The notes beneath the pieces were generated by a model, which worked only from the letters and a program-made list of their open reading frames with translations, made no database searches and was not told where the DNA came from. A DNA stretch of 64,000 nucleotides from Phocoena phocoena (taxonomy: Eukaryota; Chordata; Mammalia; Artiodactyla; Phocoenidae). This document shows, piece by piece, positions 33,071-44,744 of the stretch. A program made the position numbers and the translations under genes. Position 1 is the stretch's first letter. Every line of letters begins with the position of its first letter. The stretch is taken from the NCBI RefSeq assembly GCF_963924675.1, contig NC_089228.1, positions 94,208,894 through 94,272,893 on the forward strand. The letters run 5' to 3'.

Positions 33071-36000
33071 TGTTTTTATTTTAAAATTAGAATTTCAGAG
33101 AAGTTTGTGTGTGTCAGTACGAGGTGTTGGTCAGCCCTGGCAGTTACTCCTGCATCTGTCCTTTCTCACTCCTCACTCACTTAGGAAACACATCTACTTA
33201 GACTTGTGATTTGGAATATGGAGTGCTGAGTCCAGGTAACTGGAAGTAAGCCAGTATTGTTTGACAAGTGACAAATTATGCCACTTTTAAGCACAAGAAG
33301 GGAAGAAGAGAGAACCTGTGAGTGGAGCTATTGGCAAGTCCCAGCAGTCTTCATAAGCCATTCGGGATCTTTCTCTCCTAGACTCACACAGGCTCGGATG
33401 ATAGTCTCCTCCCACAGTGACCGAGTCAGGGGTCACTGTGTGCTGAGTAATGTGGCCCTTTGCCGGCAGGGAGGTGGGCAGCACGGAGAGTGAATGACGT
33501 CGGTGCTGTGGGAATCATTGGAGGTGCTCATGAGCCCAGTGCGTGGGTCACAACCCACGTGAGTCACAACCACAGCCTGAGTTGTGTTTCCAAGTGTAAC
33601 TCACATCCGTGAAGTAGATCAGCAGAAGTTAAATGAGTCCAAGCAGGGAACAAAGTTCAAATATATTTGGAAGGTATTAAAGAAAGGGAAAAAATCCTTC
33701 AAGGGGTCTGATTTCCTGCCACTTTTTGTATAAAACATTTTGGTTCTCTGGTTGCATCTTTTCTTGAGGGACATTAGCAATACCGTGTTCATTCGACACC
33801 TGTGAGCTCTCCTTTTTGGTACTGTGTGTGGGGCGAAGTCCTAGTTCCTAACTCCAAGTGTCTTGATGAGTTCTACTTCCTTGGCATAGAAAGTCTGCAA
33901 TAGTCATGGGTTTGGCCAGGATTTTCTCTTATTTAATTTGTCTAAGTCACAAGTGAAGACTCTGTGGGCTGAGGCCAAGAAATCATGCTTCATATTTGCC
34001 TAACACATTTTGCCTGTGGATCTCAGATCATTGACATAGTAGTTAAGAGAACACATATTTACTTTAATTAAACCATAATCCTTACTCAGGTATTTCCGTT
34101 GTGTGAATTTGACAGAGAAACCTACCTTACTTGTGTTGTCTCCGATTTCTTTGTTTCTATGACTCACCTCAGAAACGTCCTTACCTTAAAAAGCAACCAA
34201 AATATGCATGAAATTTTGTTATAAGAAAGTACTGTGGGATAAAACTTTTCCAGAGATAGACATTGCACAATTGCCCATCGGGGTGGACTTTTGGTGCTCA
34301 TGTGTGGAAAGGGGTGGGAAAGGGTTATTTATTCAAAGTTCAGTGTAGGTGTCTGTTGCTATTTGACCTGTGGCCATCCAAATTTTCCCTCTCAGAACTT
34401 AGGAAGCAAGTTGATTCAGATAAATGCATCCCTCTCTGAAATCTCAATTCTTGTTTTCTGAAACTCAGAACCAAATAGATTTCTTCCTCTCCAAAATCAG
34501 TGTCCAGATATTCACTGTCAGAACTTAGGAATCAAATAAATTTAGATAATGAAGGGTACTTTCCCCACTTCTTGCTTATTAGAAACTGCTCATTTGTGGT
34601 AGAAAATTAGGGAACTACAGGAAAGAATAGAGATAACAAAAAAGACTCACTGTCAGAGGTATAACCGTGAATGGTAATTTCCTGAGAGTGGCTTATGTCA
34701 GGGAGTGAGGAATATCCTTCTTTTGTCTCTTACGTTTCCTCCTCATTCTCCCCAGCCCAGAAACATTCAGAATCCATGAGAATTAAAAAAATAAAATAAA
34801 ATAAAAGTTTGTTGATAGATCTGCATGTTGGCCTGGATGACTGTTTGTGTCTGGCTAGCATGTAGTGTGTGTGAGATTTTCCTCGTTGCTAGACTTCTGC
34901 ACTTGAATCTAGGTTAGGCCACTGGGCCTTCTGTTGGTGACCAGCTGCTTGTCGCTCTCGGCACTGGCGCTCTTGCCCGGGCACTGGAGGATAGTCTACT
35001 CTCCTGGTTTTGCAGGGTCACATTTGTAGCCACAGGATCCTTGGAAATATGTGAATCATCCTTGACAGTAACTCATTTCCCTACTAATACACAAGGATGA
35101 AAATGCCTCATTGAAATACAGTTTGAGATCTACACATAAAGAGAGTCAGGAATGAAAATGATGCAGAACTGATGGCGCACACTGACGTAAAAAAATACAT
35201 TTTCCCCCAAGTGCTCAAAAAATAACCACTGCTGTTGCCTGGTGTCCAACTGAGTGTGTGAGCAAAACAAAGCCAGACACAGCCAGTTAGCTTCCAGGCT
35301 TTCTTATGCCACGCCGCCATGGCCAGCTTTCCTACTGCACTTGTTTTCTCTACACGAGCTTCCTCAGTTTCACCTGCGTTGCTCCTTGGGGTGGCAGCTG
35401 CAGGTGAAGGAGCGGGACATGGAGAATCCGGCCAAATGCTCGGTAATGTAGCCTTGGTGCAAAGGGGGCTCTCAGTCCAACGTCTCTGCTTGTTTCCGGC
35501 CTTCTGACCACAAACGCTCATGGTGAATGTGACTCCACCAGAGCAGCTTTATTTGTAGATGATTCCTTCATCTGGCTTTCTGCAAAATGACGTCAACTTT
35601 GATAGTTGCTCCATTCCTGGTTAGGGCTTGGGCCACTATCTATTGGGTATCTTTAAGGGAATTTTAAGAAGTCAACACCTTTGACTGGGCCTGGAGGCAG
35701 AGAGCACCATGTGTGAAGATGAGACCCTTTCCTCCAGTTGGAGGAAGCCCTGCTCAAGGTGGAAAAAAGGCCTAACTTTAGCTCCTACCGTGCCCTCTAG
35801 CACTTCGCAGATTACACAGTCATCCACGGCAGCCCAGTTAGGGCAACAGAGTGTGTGGATGAATTTCTGAGCATGCGTAGACGTCTTTCTAGCGTGGAGC
35901 TCTGAGTGCCCTGCCTACCTACTCACATTACTGTTCGTTCCTGTGCTCTCAGAGCAGAATGTTGGCTTCGTAGGCAGGCAAACAGAAGCCCAGTGAGAGA

Positions 36001-38189
36001 AATTAGCAACCTGGGGGACGATGTAAGCCAGCGGTCCTGCCAAGACCAGAACCCTGGTCTTTTCACTGGTTCTATAAATTCCCCAGCGGGACTTGACTTA
36101 GATTTAATTTAGCTTTTAAGTCTTGGCAAACTGGATGCTATGTGTTTGTGTAGACTTGCACCATTTAAAAGGTTCTTGGAGTTTAGATCTTGCATGTAAT
36201 TTGCTACATTAGCTTTGGGCAAAAATATTTGCTTTTTGGTCCTTTGTGGTTTAAGTCCCTTCTCAGCACTAACCTGGCATGTTAGAGAGAGCTGTACTGT
36301 GGAACGCAGCAGGGGGCCCAGAGTTCAGGGCAGGGTGAGTGCAGGAGGGCTTATTACTAATGGCAGCTTTTCAGACTGCAGGAGCTCATAAGGTTTTTCC
36401 AGTTTGGTTGGTTGTTTGTGTATGTATTTTGGATATTACTCAGTTGAGATGAGGAAGCTGAAGCCGTTCAAGTGAAGGCTTTTAGACTTGGATTAACGTT
36501 GGGAGAAACCTTCTCCTGATGCACTGGATTAAGTAAGAGTATCACTGTGATGTGTCTCAGGCAAAGTGACATTCACGCTGTCATAATTGTCCCTGCACCT
36601 CAAAGTTCAGCCCTCTTTGGGGTGAACAGAACCAGGATGGGTTATTCCAGTGAAAATTTGGCTGTCTTCTTAGATTCTCCGGAGTGCCAAGCACTTCAGC
36701 ATTGGTGGACGGATTACCTAGTAGTTGGGTCTAGTCACTAATCACTATATATTCTTTCGTGACAATAAGCAAGAAGCGGATATTCTGCCCCACTTCCTGA
36801 GACAGGTAGCTGAGGCAGAGAGAAGGAAGTAACTGGTTTAGTCATATGAGGAAACTCAAAGCAGTAACTGTACATCCTGGGGACACCCTATGAGGATAAA
36901 TCCTGAAGCTCTTCTCATTTTCAGCAGTGCTTCTCCCTCCTCTCCTTTTGAAGCTAAGGCTAGTACTCTTGTTTTGTAGACTGTAAAACTCCTTTTCCCT
37001 GTTCCTGCACCATTGCCAACCTCTCAAATGAATTTTCAATCCCAGTGTATATGGACTGGAATCACACCATATGGGAGGGTTGGGTTCTGAAGTCAGTATG
37101 GAGGGTGAGAAGCTATTATATTTTTAAAAATTCACCCATAATTTGCCCATTTTCATGCAGTATACGTAGTTTATAGCATTGGTATGTATAGTATATACAA
37201 AATTCGTATACGGTTAAAGACTATGTACGCAACATTTAATTTTTCAGTGCCAAATCCTTAAACGTTAGCAAGAGGCTCTGAGAGATAAGCAGGAACAAAG
37301 ACTGACTTAGGGCAGCGTAGATTCACATCGCTCCTCTCCCGTGTTCTCCAGGGCATTTGCTCACTGAGAAGAAGGTAGGTAGAATTGCTCATGTTATTGG
37401 AAAACTTCCCCTCTCCGCCTCTCTCTCCTTACCGCTGCCCTGTGTGCCCCCCCCACTTCTCACACTACTTTTTCCCCCTGAATGGATATAGTTGAAGATG
37501 TACAAGTTAACTATGCATGTGATGTCATTTTACTGTAGATTTCACAAATGCCAGCTGTAAATCAATGAATGTCATTTTGAAATACAAGAAAAAGAAAAAA
37601 GGAAAGCTTTTATCTTCCTAATTCTCATTAGCAGGAAAACACACTGATGGATTTTATGATTTTGTTGGAAGGATCAGCCTATCACTGGAATATGGGTTTA
37701 CTGGTAATGTTAAATCAGTAGTTTACATGGGGATGTAATATTGTTTAAGACAATGAGCTCAATGTCCTTTTGGAAAAATGCACCTTGTGTTCTCTTCTGG
37801 CGTGCACTGCACTGGGAAAGCTCCAGTTATAAACAAGTACAGCACATGTCAGAAAGCATCTAGGGAAGGATTCTGGAACTTATACAACTGAGTGTTATGT
37901 ATCAGGGTCTTTACATCAAAACATCATTTTATCAGACCATTTGTCAGCAGCTTTCTTCTTAGTTACTCCAGAGCATCAACACTTCACAGCAAGGTGTGCC
38001 GGCAACATCTAGGGTTGGGAACTTCAAAGTCACAGACGAAGAGAGAGCGTATTCTGGAAAAATCATCTCTGAAGCTAGCTCCAAGACCATCTGGGTTGCT
38101 TAGTTGTCTGTTTGCTCTCAGATCCCTTTCTCATTTTCTCCTGCTCTGTTTTGTACTGCATGGGGCTGACCCATATAAACTACATCCCC
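33071..38189. other. Long stretch without recognised features
   Basis: About 5 kb with no CHR SINE, L1 or LTR that I can name. It includes a loosely tandem motif near 34390-34560, an (AAAAT)n run at about 34787-34808, and a 137-residue minus-strand open frame at 35108-35521 with no recognisable domain. A faint MIR-like part may exist near 35940-36070. Confidence 0.35.
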
Positions 38190-38525
38190 AGACTCTCTTG
38201 CCAAGTGTCTTACAGCTCAATTTGGCCAATAAGAGTCATTGGAAGATAAGAGAAAAGGAGAAGCCAAGGGATTTCTCCCTCTTGTTTTCTGCTTGGGATG
38301 GTGTATTTGGGGGTAGTTGGGTCTTATCTGCAGTTGTGGCTCTTACAGGACAGTCTCTCATGCTGGACCTCCCCAGCCCTGAGCACTGGTGACATCACCT
38401 CCTCTCATTATTTCCTTAGCCCTAGAAAGGGTAGTGGCTTCCTGCCGTTGCTAATCTCTGGGTTGCCTCACCATCCCTTTTTTCTTTTTAGCTCGTCCAA
38501 CACCTTTGTGGCAAGATCCCTATAT
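38190..38525 (+). repeat. Ancient interspersed repeat, unnamed family A, copy 3
   Basis: 'atttggccaataagagtcat', 'agccctagaaagggtagtgg', 'cttcctgccgttgctaatct', 'gcctcaccatccctt' and 'ccaacacctttgt' align in order with copies at 1500 and 29075. Confidence 0.6.
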
Positions 38526-39160
38526 TAAAAATTTCTATCTGGAGCTACCTGATGTGGACTATGTTTTGCTGTTGTTTGTTTGTTTGTTTCCACAGGCCCT
38601 GAGTAATGCCTATCCCTGCTCTAGCCTCTATCTTGAATCTTGCTCTTGGCCTGATGGGCTTGTCCTTAGGTCTAACCTTAAATTTAACCAGAACGCTGCT
38701 CCTAACAGCCATCTTTCTGTTGTTTGCTGGCCTCAGTCTTGATGCTCAGGTGATACTCAGTGGCTTTTATGCTTTAGTTCTCTCCTCTCATACCTCTGTT
38801 TCTGCTGGTGCCGAGACATTGTCTGAAATATAAGATACTGGATTTGCAATCAGAGGGGTCTTGAGGTATTTAATCTAACTCCCTATTTTCACCAATGAGG
38901 GCACTGATGCCTAGAATAGTTAATGACTCCTCCAAGGTCATCAAGTTCATGGTGGGGAATGGGAGGGAAGGGAAGTTTCACATTCATGTCTGGATAAACT
39001 TGGTACCACCTCACTAACTGTAGTGTGTGACAGGGATTAGAGGCATGAAGATTGAAATAGTTACTACCTGCTGAGCCTCCTCATTGCTCGGTCTTTGCCT
39101 TCAAGCAGATGTTTTGCACTGAGTGGACAGAAATATTAATTAATTAATTCAATTCATACT
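38526..39160. other. Unassigned; weak old repeat near 38850-38960
   Basis: A 'ccaatgagggcactgatgcc' part recalls MIR/L2-like remnants. Otherwise nothing. Confidence 0.35.
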
Positions 39161-39373
39161 TTTTTTTTTTTTTTTTTTTTTTGCGGTACGCGGGCCTCTC
39201 ACTGTTGTGGCCTCTCCCACTGCGGAGCACAGGCTCCGGACGTGCAGGCTCAGCGGCCATGGCTCACGGAACCAGCCGCTCCGCGGCGTGGGATCTTCCC
39301 GGACCGGGGCACGAACCCGTGTCCCCTGCATCGGCAGGCGGACTCTCAACCACTGTGCCACCAGGGAAGCCCC
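39161..39373 (-). mobile_element. CHR-2-type SINE, full length, minus strand
   Basis: Pure T tail, body with a 2-base loss in 'cgcggcgtgggatc', head intact. Perfect 11-bp TSD 'caattcatact' at 39150-39160 and 39374-39384. Confidence 0.97.
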
Positions 39374-39394
39374 CAATTCATACTTACTGATTGT

Positions 39395-39760
39395 CACTAA
39401 GGGCAAGGCTCAATGCTGAGTGCTTTGGGAAGGACACATACGAATAGAAAATGACCCCCATCCTCAAGAAACTCACTCACCATGAAGCAGTAGGACATAT
39501 ATACGAATGATTTAGATGCATGCACATCATCTATGCTATATGCAAGCTAGAAAGCTCTAAGTTCCACAAGTGAGATGCAAACAAAGTATTAAGTGATGTG
39601 GAGGAGAAACAAAGTTGCTCTTTCTTTCACTGGCTGGGCAGTGTTACTAAAAACTTCGTGGAGCAGGGAGTATGTAAAGTGGACGGAAAAGCATGGGTAA
39701 TATTTGACCACAGAGAGCTGGAGGGAAAGCCGTTCAGGAGGAGACGGTGAGTGGTTCAAC
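39395..39760 (+). repeat. Ancient repeat fragment, unnamed family C
   Basis: 'gcaaggctcaatgctgagtg', 'ctcaagaaactcactcacca' and 'agggaaagccgttcaggag' resemble the repeat at 61060. Weak. Confidence 0.35.
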
Positions 39761-39789
39761 GTAGCTGGAAAGTTGATGGCCTTTAAGGG

Positions 39790-39853
39790 GGATGATGACA
39801 GTGATGATGGTGATGATGTTGATGATGATATAACCACCACCACCACCACCACC
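39790..39853 (+). repeat. (GAT)n followed by (CCA)n microsatellite
   Basis: Interrupted GATGAT/GATGGT units switch abruptly to about seven CCA units. Confidence 0.95.
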
Positions 39854-39859
39854 GTAGCT

Positions 39860-40075
39860 AACATTTAATGGACTCCTACCATGTACCCATACACTGTGCT
39901 AAGTATTTTACATGTTTGTCTCAACCTATGAGATGGGTACTGTAATATCTGTCTTGCAGATGGGGAAACTGTGGTTCAGAGAGATTAATAACCCAGTTAG
40001 CAAATGATGGAGCTGGGATTCCACATAGGTCTGCCTGATTCTAGATAAGTGTTAACCCCTAAGCCAAATGGGTAG
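39860..40075 (-). repeat. MIR SINE, minus strand
   Basis: 'acactgtgctaagtatttta', 'cttgcagatggggaaactgt', 'agctgggattccacataggt' in reversed-MIR order. Confidence 0.88.
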
Positions 40076-40446
40076 ACCATAAGGAAAAGTAAGGGATTTA
40101 CATTTAGATGAAAAGGCATGAATAGTAAATTTAGTACTGAGTTCTCAGAGCTGTCATTAGGAAAAACGAAAAGACCTAGATCCCTGGGGAAAAAAAATCT
40201 TGCTACTGCATTCTCACTGGAGCAGAGATCTATCAACTTTCTTGATTCAACATGACCGTTATTACACTTTTGACCATATTCTCTCAATAGAAGTGTACCT
40301 ACTCTAACATGTTTGTGTATGTTTGTGCACACATATATGTGCTTTGGTCCTAATATAGTATGTATTTTATAAAACATACAAATCAATTTAACATGGATGA
40401 AGTAAAGGTAAAAATACTTCAGCAACGTAATTTTTATTTGTTAGCA

Positions 40447-41322
40447 GTGTTGGAGAGGGTGTGGAGAAAAGGGAACCCTCTGGCACTGTTGGTGGGAATG
40501 TAAATTGGTACAGCCACTATGGAGAACAGTATGGAGGCTCCTTAAAGAAACTAAAAATAGAACTACCATATGACCCAGCAATCCCACTACTGGGCATATA
40601 CCCTGAGAAGACCATAATTCAAAAAGACACATGCATCCCAATGTTCATTGCAGCACTGTTTACAATAGCCAGGTCATGGAAGCAACCTAAATGCCCATCG
40701 ACAGACGAATGGATAAAGATGTGGTACATCTATACGATGGAATATTACTCAGCCATAAAAAGGAACGAAAGTGGGTCATTTGTAGAGATGTGGATGGACC
40801 TAGAGACTGCCATACAGAGTGAAGTAAGTCAGAAAGAGAAAAACAAATACCGTATATTAATGCATACGTGTGGAATCTAGAAAAATGGTACAGATGAACA
40901 GGTTTGCAAGGCAGAAATAGAGGCACAGATGTAGAGAACAAACTTATGGACACCAAGGGGGGAAAGCAGAGGGTGGTGGAGGTGGTGGTGGTGGGATGAA
41001 CTGGGAGATTGGGATTGACATACATATGCTAATATGTGTAAAATAGATAACTAATACGAACCTGCTATATAAAAAAAAATAGGGGCTTCCCTGGTGGCGC
41101 AGCGGTGGTTGAGAGTCCGCCTGCCGATGCAGGGGACACAGGTTTGTGCCCCGGTCTGGGAAGATCCCACATGCCGCGGAGCGACTGGGCCCGTGAGCCA
41201 CAGCCGCTGAGCCTGTGCATCCGGAGCCTGTGCTCTGCAACGGGAAAGGCCACAAGAGTGAGGGGCCCGTGTACCACAAAATAAATAAATAAATAAAAAT
41301 AAAATAAAATTCAAAAAAAAAT
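40447..41322 (+). mobile_element. 5'-truncated L1 with short 3'UTR, SINE in its A tail
   Basis: ORF2 C-terminal remnant followed by 'aagtcagaaagagaaaaaca', 'tctagaaaaatggtacagat', a GGT-rich segment and 'acgaacctgctatat' directly followed by A. The ORF2 part is 418 bases of decayed frame. Perfect 10-bp TSD 'tttgttagca' at 40437-40446 and 41323-41332 encloses both the L1 and the SINE at 41081-41312. Confidence 0.96.
41081..41312 (+). mobile_element. CHR-2-type SINE nested in L1 poly(A)
   Basis: Full SINE with an (AAAT)n-type tail. Its own apparent duplication 'aaaaaaaaat' lies at 41071-41080 and 41313-41322, inside the L1 duplication. A 3-base duplication ('ggt') occurs in the A-box region, 'cagcggtggttgag'. 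Confidence 0.96.
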
Positions 41323-41332
41323 TTTGTTAGCA

Positions 41333-43714
41333 ACTCGGAAAACCATTTTTGCCTTCACAAAAGAGAGGCTTTTAAATATTTATTATTAAGCTTAATCAAG
41401 TTTTATAAATACTGGTTGGGTTTCACATAAGTTTAAGCCTAGTTAAAACACTTGCAGACATTTGCTTTCTAGTTCTGCATGCTTTGTTTTTAATGTCTTG
41501 CTAATCATCAAGATTTCATACCATCACTGGCTAATGTCTCAAGTCATAATAGACGCTTAATGCAAGGTTCATCATTAATGATTGCGGGTGTCAGTCCTTA
41601 TTTTAAATAAGTTTAAAAAAAATAACTTTGAGGTCTTTTATTGGTTGACCTTTTGGAAATGAAGGCGTCCATGTTGTTCACTTGTGGTGTGACTGGTGAA
41701 GAGCTTGTCAAAGAGTGAAAGCTGTGGGCTCTGCCATTTTCTCATGGCTTGTTGGGGCTGGTGTTACTGGAAGTACTTTCAATCTGTGGTTTCTTTCTGT
41801 GAATCTTTTGCAGTTTTTTCAATGATTTGAAGGTTAAGTTAGTTAAAATTACATACTGTGATGCATACAGCCACTTAACCAGGCACAAGGAAACAGAAAA
41901 ATGTTCTAAAATGGCTGAACGCAAACCAAGGGCTGAGGATAGATACCTCTGTCAACCTTTCAGGAAACCTCACTCAACCTTGAGTGTTGCGGATTGGGTG
42001 AAAGCTCTAGGTTAATCTGGATCATGCATATTTATTAAGCTTAATTAATTTATTCTTAGAAAAATATGTAATGATAGCCCGATGGTCTAAATTCCTACAG
42101 GATTCCATTACTGTTGAATCATCAAAATTGTGTACCTTGTCCATTTCTTCATGATTTAGGCTTCTGGAGAAAAATATGAAAGAAGGAGGGACAAAAGTAT
42201 TCAGATAATATTATTTCCTCTAGAAAAATCTGAGGTGTGACTCATAATCCCTGAAAAATTCTCCTGGAGTTTTTCTGGGCAGGAGTGACTAAATGCTGCT
42301 CTAACTTAGAGGAAGGTATGCATAAATATTCATCATTTCTATATATTAGGGTTGAAGAACTCAAACATTTACAGGAAATTAAATCCTATTTTCATTAAAA
42401 CTCCCCTGTTTGGAATCTTGAAAGTGGATAGCCCTGACATTTAAATCGGAACCCACTCCCTTCTTTATTCTGTTGACCGAAGTAATACTAGGAAAATAAG
42501 GGAATTATCTGTTTACCATAGTGATACCATCTACACCCAAGCATGCTAAACCAAACTCCAGAGCCTAGTGGATGAAATATCTCCCTTCTGTGTTGAGGCC
42601 ACCAGGTTCAATTCCTGACGGGATGGTAGTTTTTTCAATTACATTTCCATTAACTTTTCGCCTCTGTGTCATTAGACACTAATTCTTACATGTGGCGAAG
42701 ATGAAAGCGTAAAAGGAAACATCTGATTCATGCATCATGTTGCTGACAAGTGAAATGTCATGATGACAGCTTTTTAATGTGGGAGCTAGAGAAGCCAGCG
42801 AGGGGACAGTTCTCTCAGACCTGACACTGACCACGGCTGAGGAGTGGTGGCAGCTGCAGCTCAGGAAGGCAATTTGGAAGATAGCGATCTTGCAGTGGGA
42901 GCATTCAGAACGACAGATGCTGGGATGGGAAGAAGAGGCTGGGTGGAGAGAACAGGCTGCAGTAAGCCTGCCCCATGGGAGGAGCAAGTCCTGGAGACAC
43001 ATGTTCAGCAGAGGAGATGGAGGGGTGCTGGTGGCTTGGAACAGGCTGGTATGCAGCAGGGGAAAGCAAACCTCTTTCGCTAAGGAGAAGAAAGACTGGG
43101 AACCTTAGAGGCAACTCACTTGGTTAATACCTGTATTCTCAGATGAGCTGAAGTTCAAGCAACCAGAGTTAAAATATTAAGAAGAGCGTGTGGCTAAGAG
43201 GTACAAAGGAACAGGTCACGTATTTAAACTTAGAAATGGAAAGGGTTCCCGGGGCACAGATGAAGACATTGAGAGGCAGACAGAGGTTACAACAATTTTG
43301 CAAGAAGGGGAAAGATAAAAAGACAAAATCCAACCGAACACAACCCAAAACATATGTTTGCTAATAATGGGTGGTGTGGAGAGATAGTAATAGTTGATGC
43401 TCAAGAGAGCTAGCCCAAGAATTTTCAAAAAGTACCCATGTTCTTTCAGGTTTTTCATGGAAATACGAGTAAATGGTTTTTAGAGTCCCGTTACACAAAT
43501 TTTTACCAAATGAGCACACAGAATTTTAAAAAAATAGAGGCAAAAGAGATTAAGGACAATCTATTCATTAGGGTTTGTCTAGGTTTACAAGGACTGGATA
43601 ATCCAATTTTTAAATTATTCCATGTTTCATTTGAGAATCCAGAGTAAACAAAAACGATTGTACATACACATACTTACAAATGTACGTATACATACATGCA
43701 TAGTCTGTGTATTT
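41333..43714. other. Unassigned, apparently unique sequence
   Basis: AT-rich, 2.4 kb, no named repeat. The 42690-42850 part is a candidate conserved element on word content only. Confidence 0.4.
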
Positions 43715-43930
43715 TTTTTTGTGTGTGTGTGTGTGTGTGGTACGCGGGCCTCTCACTGTTGTGGCCTCTCCCGTCGCGGAGCACAGGCTCCGGACGCGCA
43801 AGCTCAGCCGCTGTGGCTCACGGGCCCAGCCGCTCCGCAGCATGTGGGATCTTCCCGGACCGGGTCACAGAACCCGTGTCCCCTGCATTGGCAGGTGGAC
43901 TCTCAACCACTGCACCACCAAGGAAGCCCG
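43715..43930 (-). mobile_element. CHR-2-type SINE with (TG)n tail, minus strand
   Basis: A short T run is followed by about nine GT units that merge into 'ggtacgcgggcctctcac'. Head 'ccaccaaggaagcccg'. TSD 'tgtgtattt' at 43706-43714 and 43931-43939. Confidence 0.95.
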
Positions 43931-43979
43931 TGTGTATTTGTATATAAGAAATAGAATCAACTTTTAAGCACTCGTAATA

Positions 43980-44215
43980 ATTCCTAGTATTTATTGAGTG
44001 CTTACCTCTCCATGCACTTTTTAAAACATGGTACATATCAGTAATTTATAACAATTACTCTATTAAAGAGGAACTCTCTCTCTGTTTTACAGATGAGAAA
44101 ACTAAGGCACGGAAGCTCAAATCCAAGTTCACAGGGTCTGTATGTGGTAGAGCTAGGGTTGGGAACCATGCATTCCAATTCTAGAACCCGTGTTTGTTAC
44201 CACGACTTCGTGGAA
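43980..44215 (-). repeat. MIR SINE, minus strand
   Basis: 'tagtatttattgagtgctta', 'ctgttttacagatgagaaaa', 'gtatgtggtagagctagggt' in reversed-MIR order. Confidence 0.9.
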
Positions 44216-44508
44216 TGGCAGTTAATAATAAAAAGAATTACATCTGGAATATGTTTAACATTTATATTTGAACATAGCTTTGCCAGCTGTTCTGAGAATA
44301 TTTACTTCAGAATAAAATAGTGGAGTCCAAATTGAAGTTAAAAGGCTAAATTGATTCGAGAGGAACTACTCTTTTTTTTTTAAGGCTTGAAGGAAACCAC
44401 ATCACTTTTTAGAAGGGTACGAAACATCAGTTTAAAGTAAAGTAGACTTGTTTCAGCAAGATTCTGTTGAATTCTTGATTAAGAATTAGCTAATGCTCAG
44501 CCCCCTGC

Positions 44509-44510
<2 letters not shown>

Positions 44511-44542
<32 letters not shown>
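44511..44542 (+). repeat. (TG)n microsatellite
   Basis: About 16 uninterrupted TG units. Confidence 0.98.
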
Positions 44543-44544
<2 letters not shown>

Positions 44545-44744
44545 TGTGGAGTTCTGGAGTCTACTTTGGAGTCAACCTTATTGCTTCCATCTGTGCACTG
44601 ACAGTTGGAAGGCATCTCATGACTTTGGTCTGTACATAGTTTTGCTTTTGCTTTGCCTTTGTGGGCACCGACATCTCCTAGGAACCTGGGCCCCCAAACC
44701 CTTGTGTTGGTTAGGCATGCACTTGTCCCCGAGTAGCAGGACAT

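Noticed and set aside
33541..33560. Short hairpin 'cgtgggtcacaacccacg'
   Set aside because: Seven-base arms are common by chance and there is no context supporting a function.
35108..35521. 137-residue minus-strand open frame
   Set aside because: No known motif, and it overlaps opposing frames of similar length. Treated as chance.
37892..38392. 166-residue plus-strand open frame
   Set aside because: Overlaps the old repeat copy at 38190-38525 and shows no domain.
40461..40880. 139-residue open frame matching L1 ORF2 C-terminus
   Set aside because: Part of a 5'-truncated L1. It lacks the endonuclease and reverse transcriptase and is not an independent gene.
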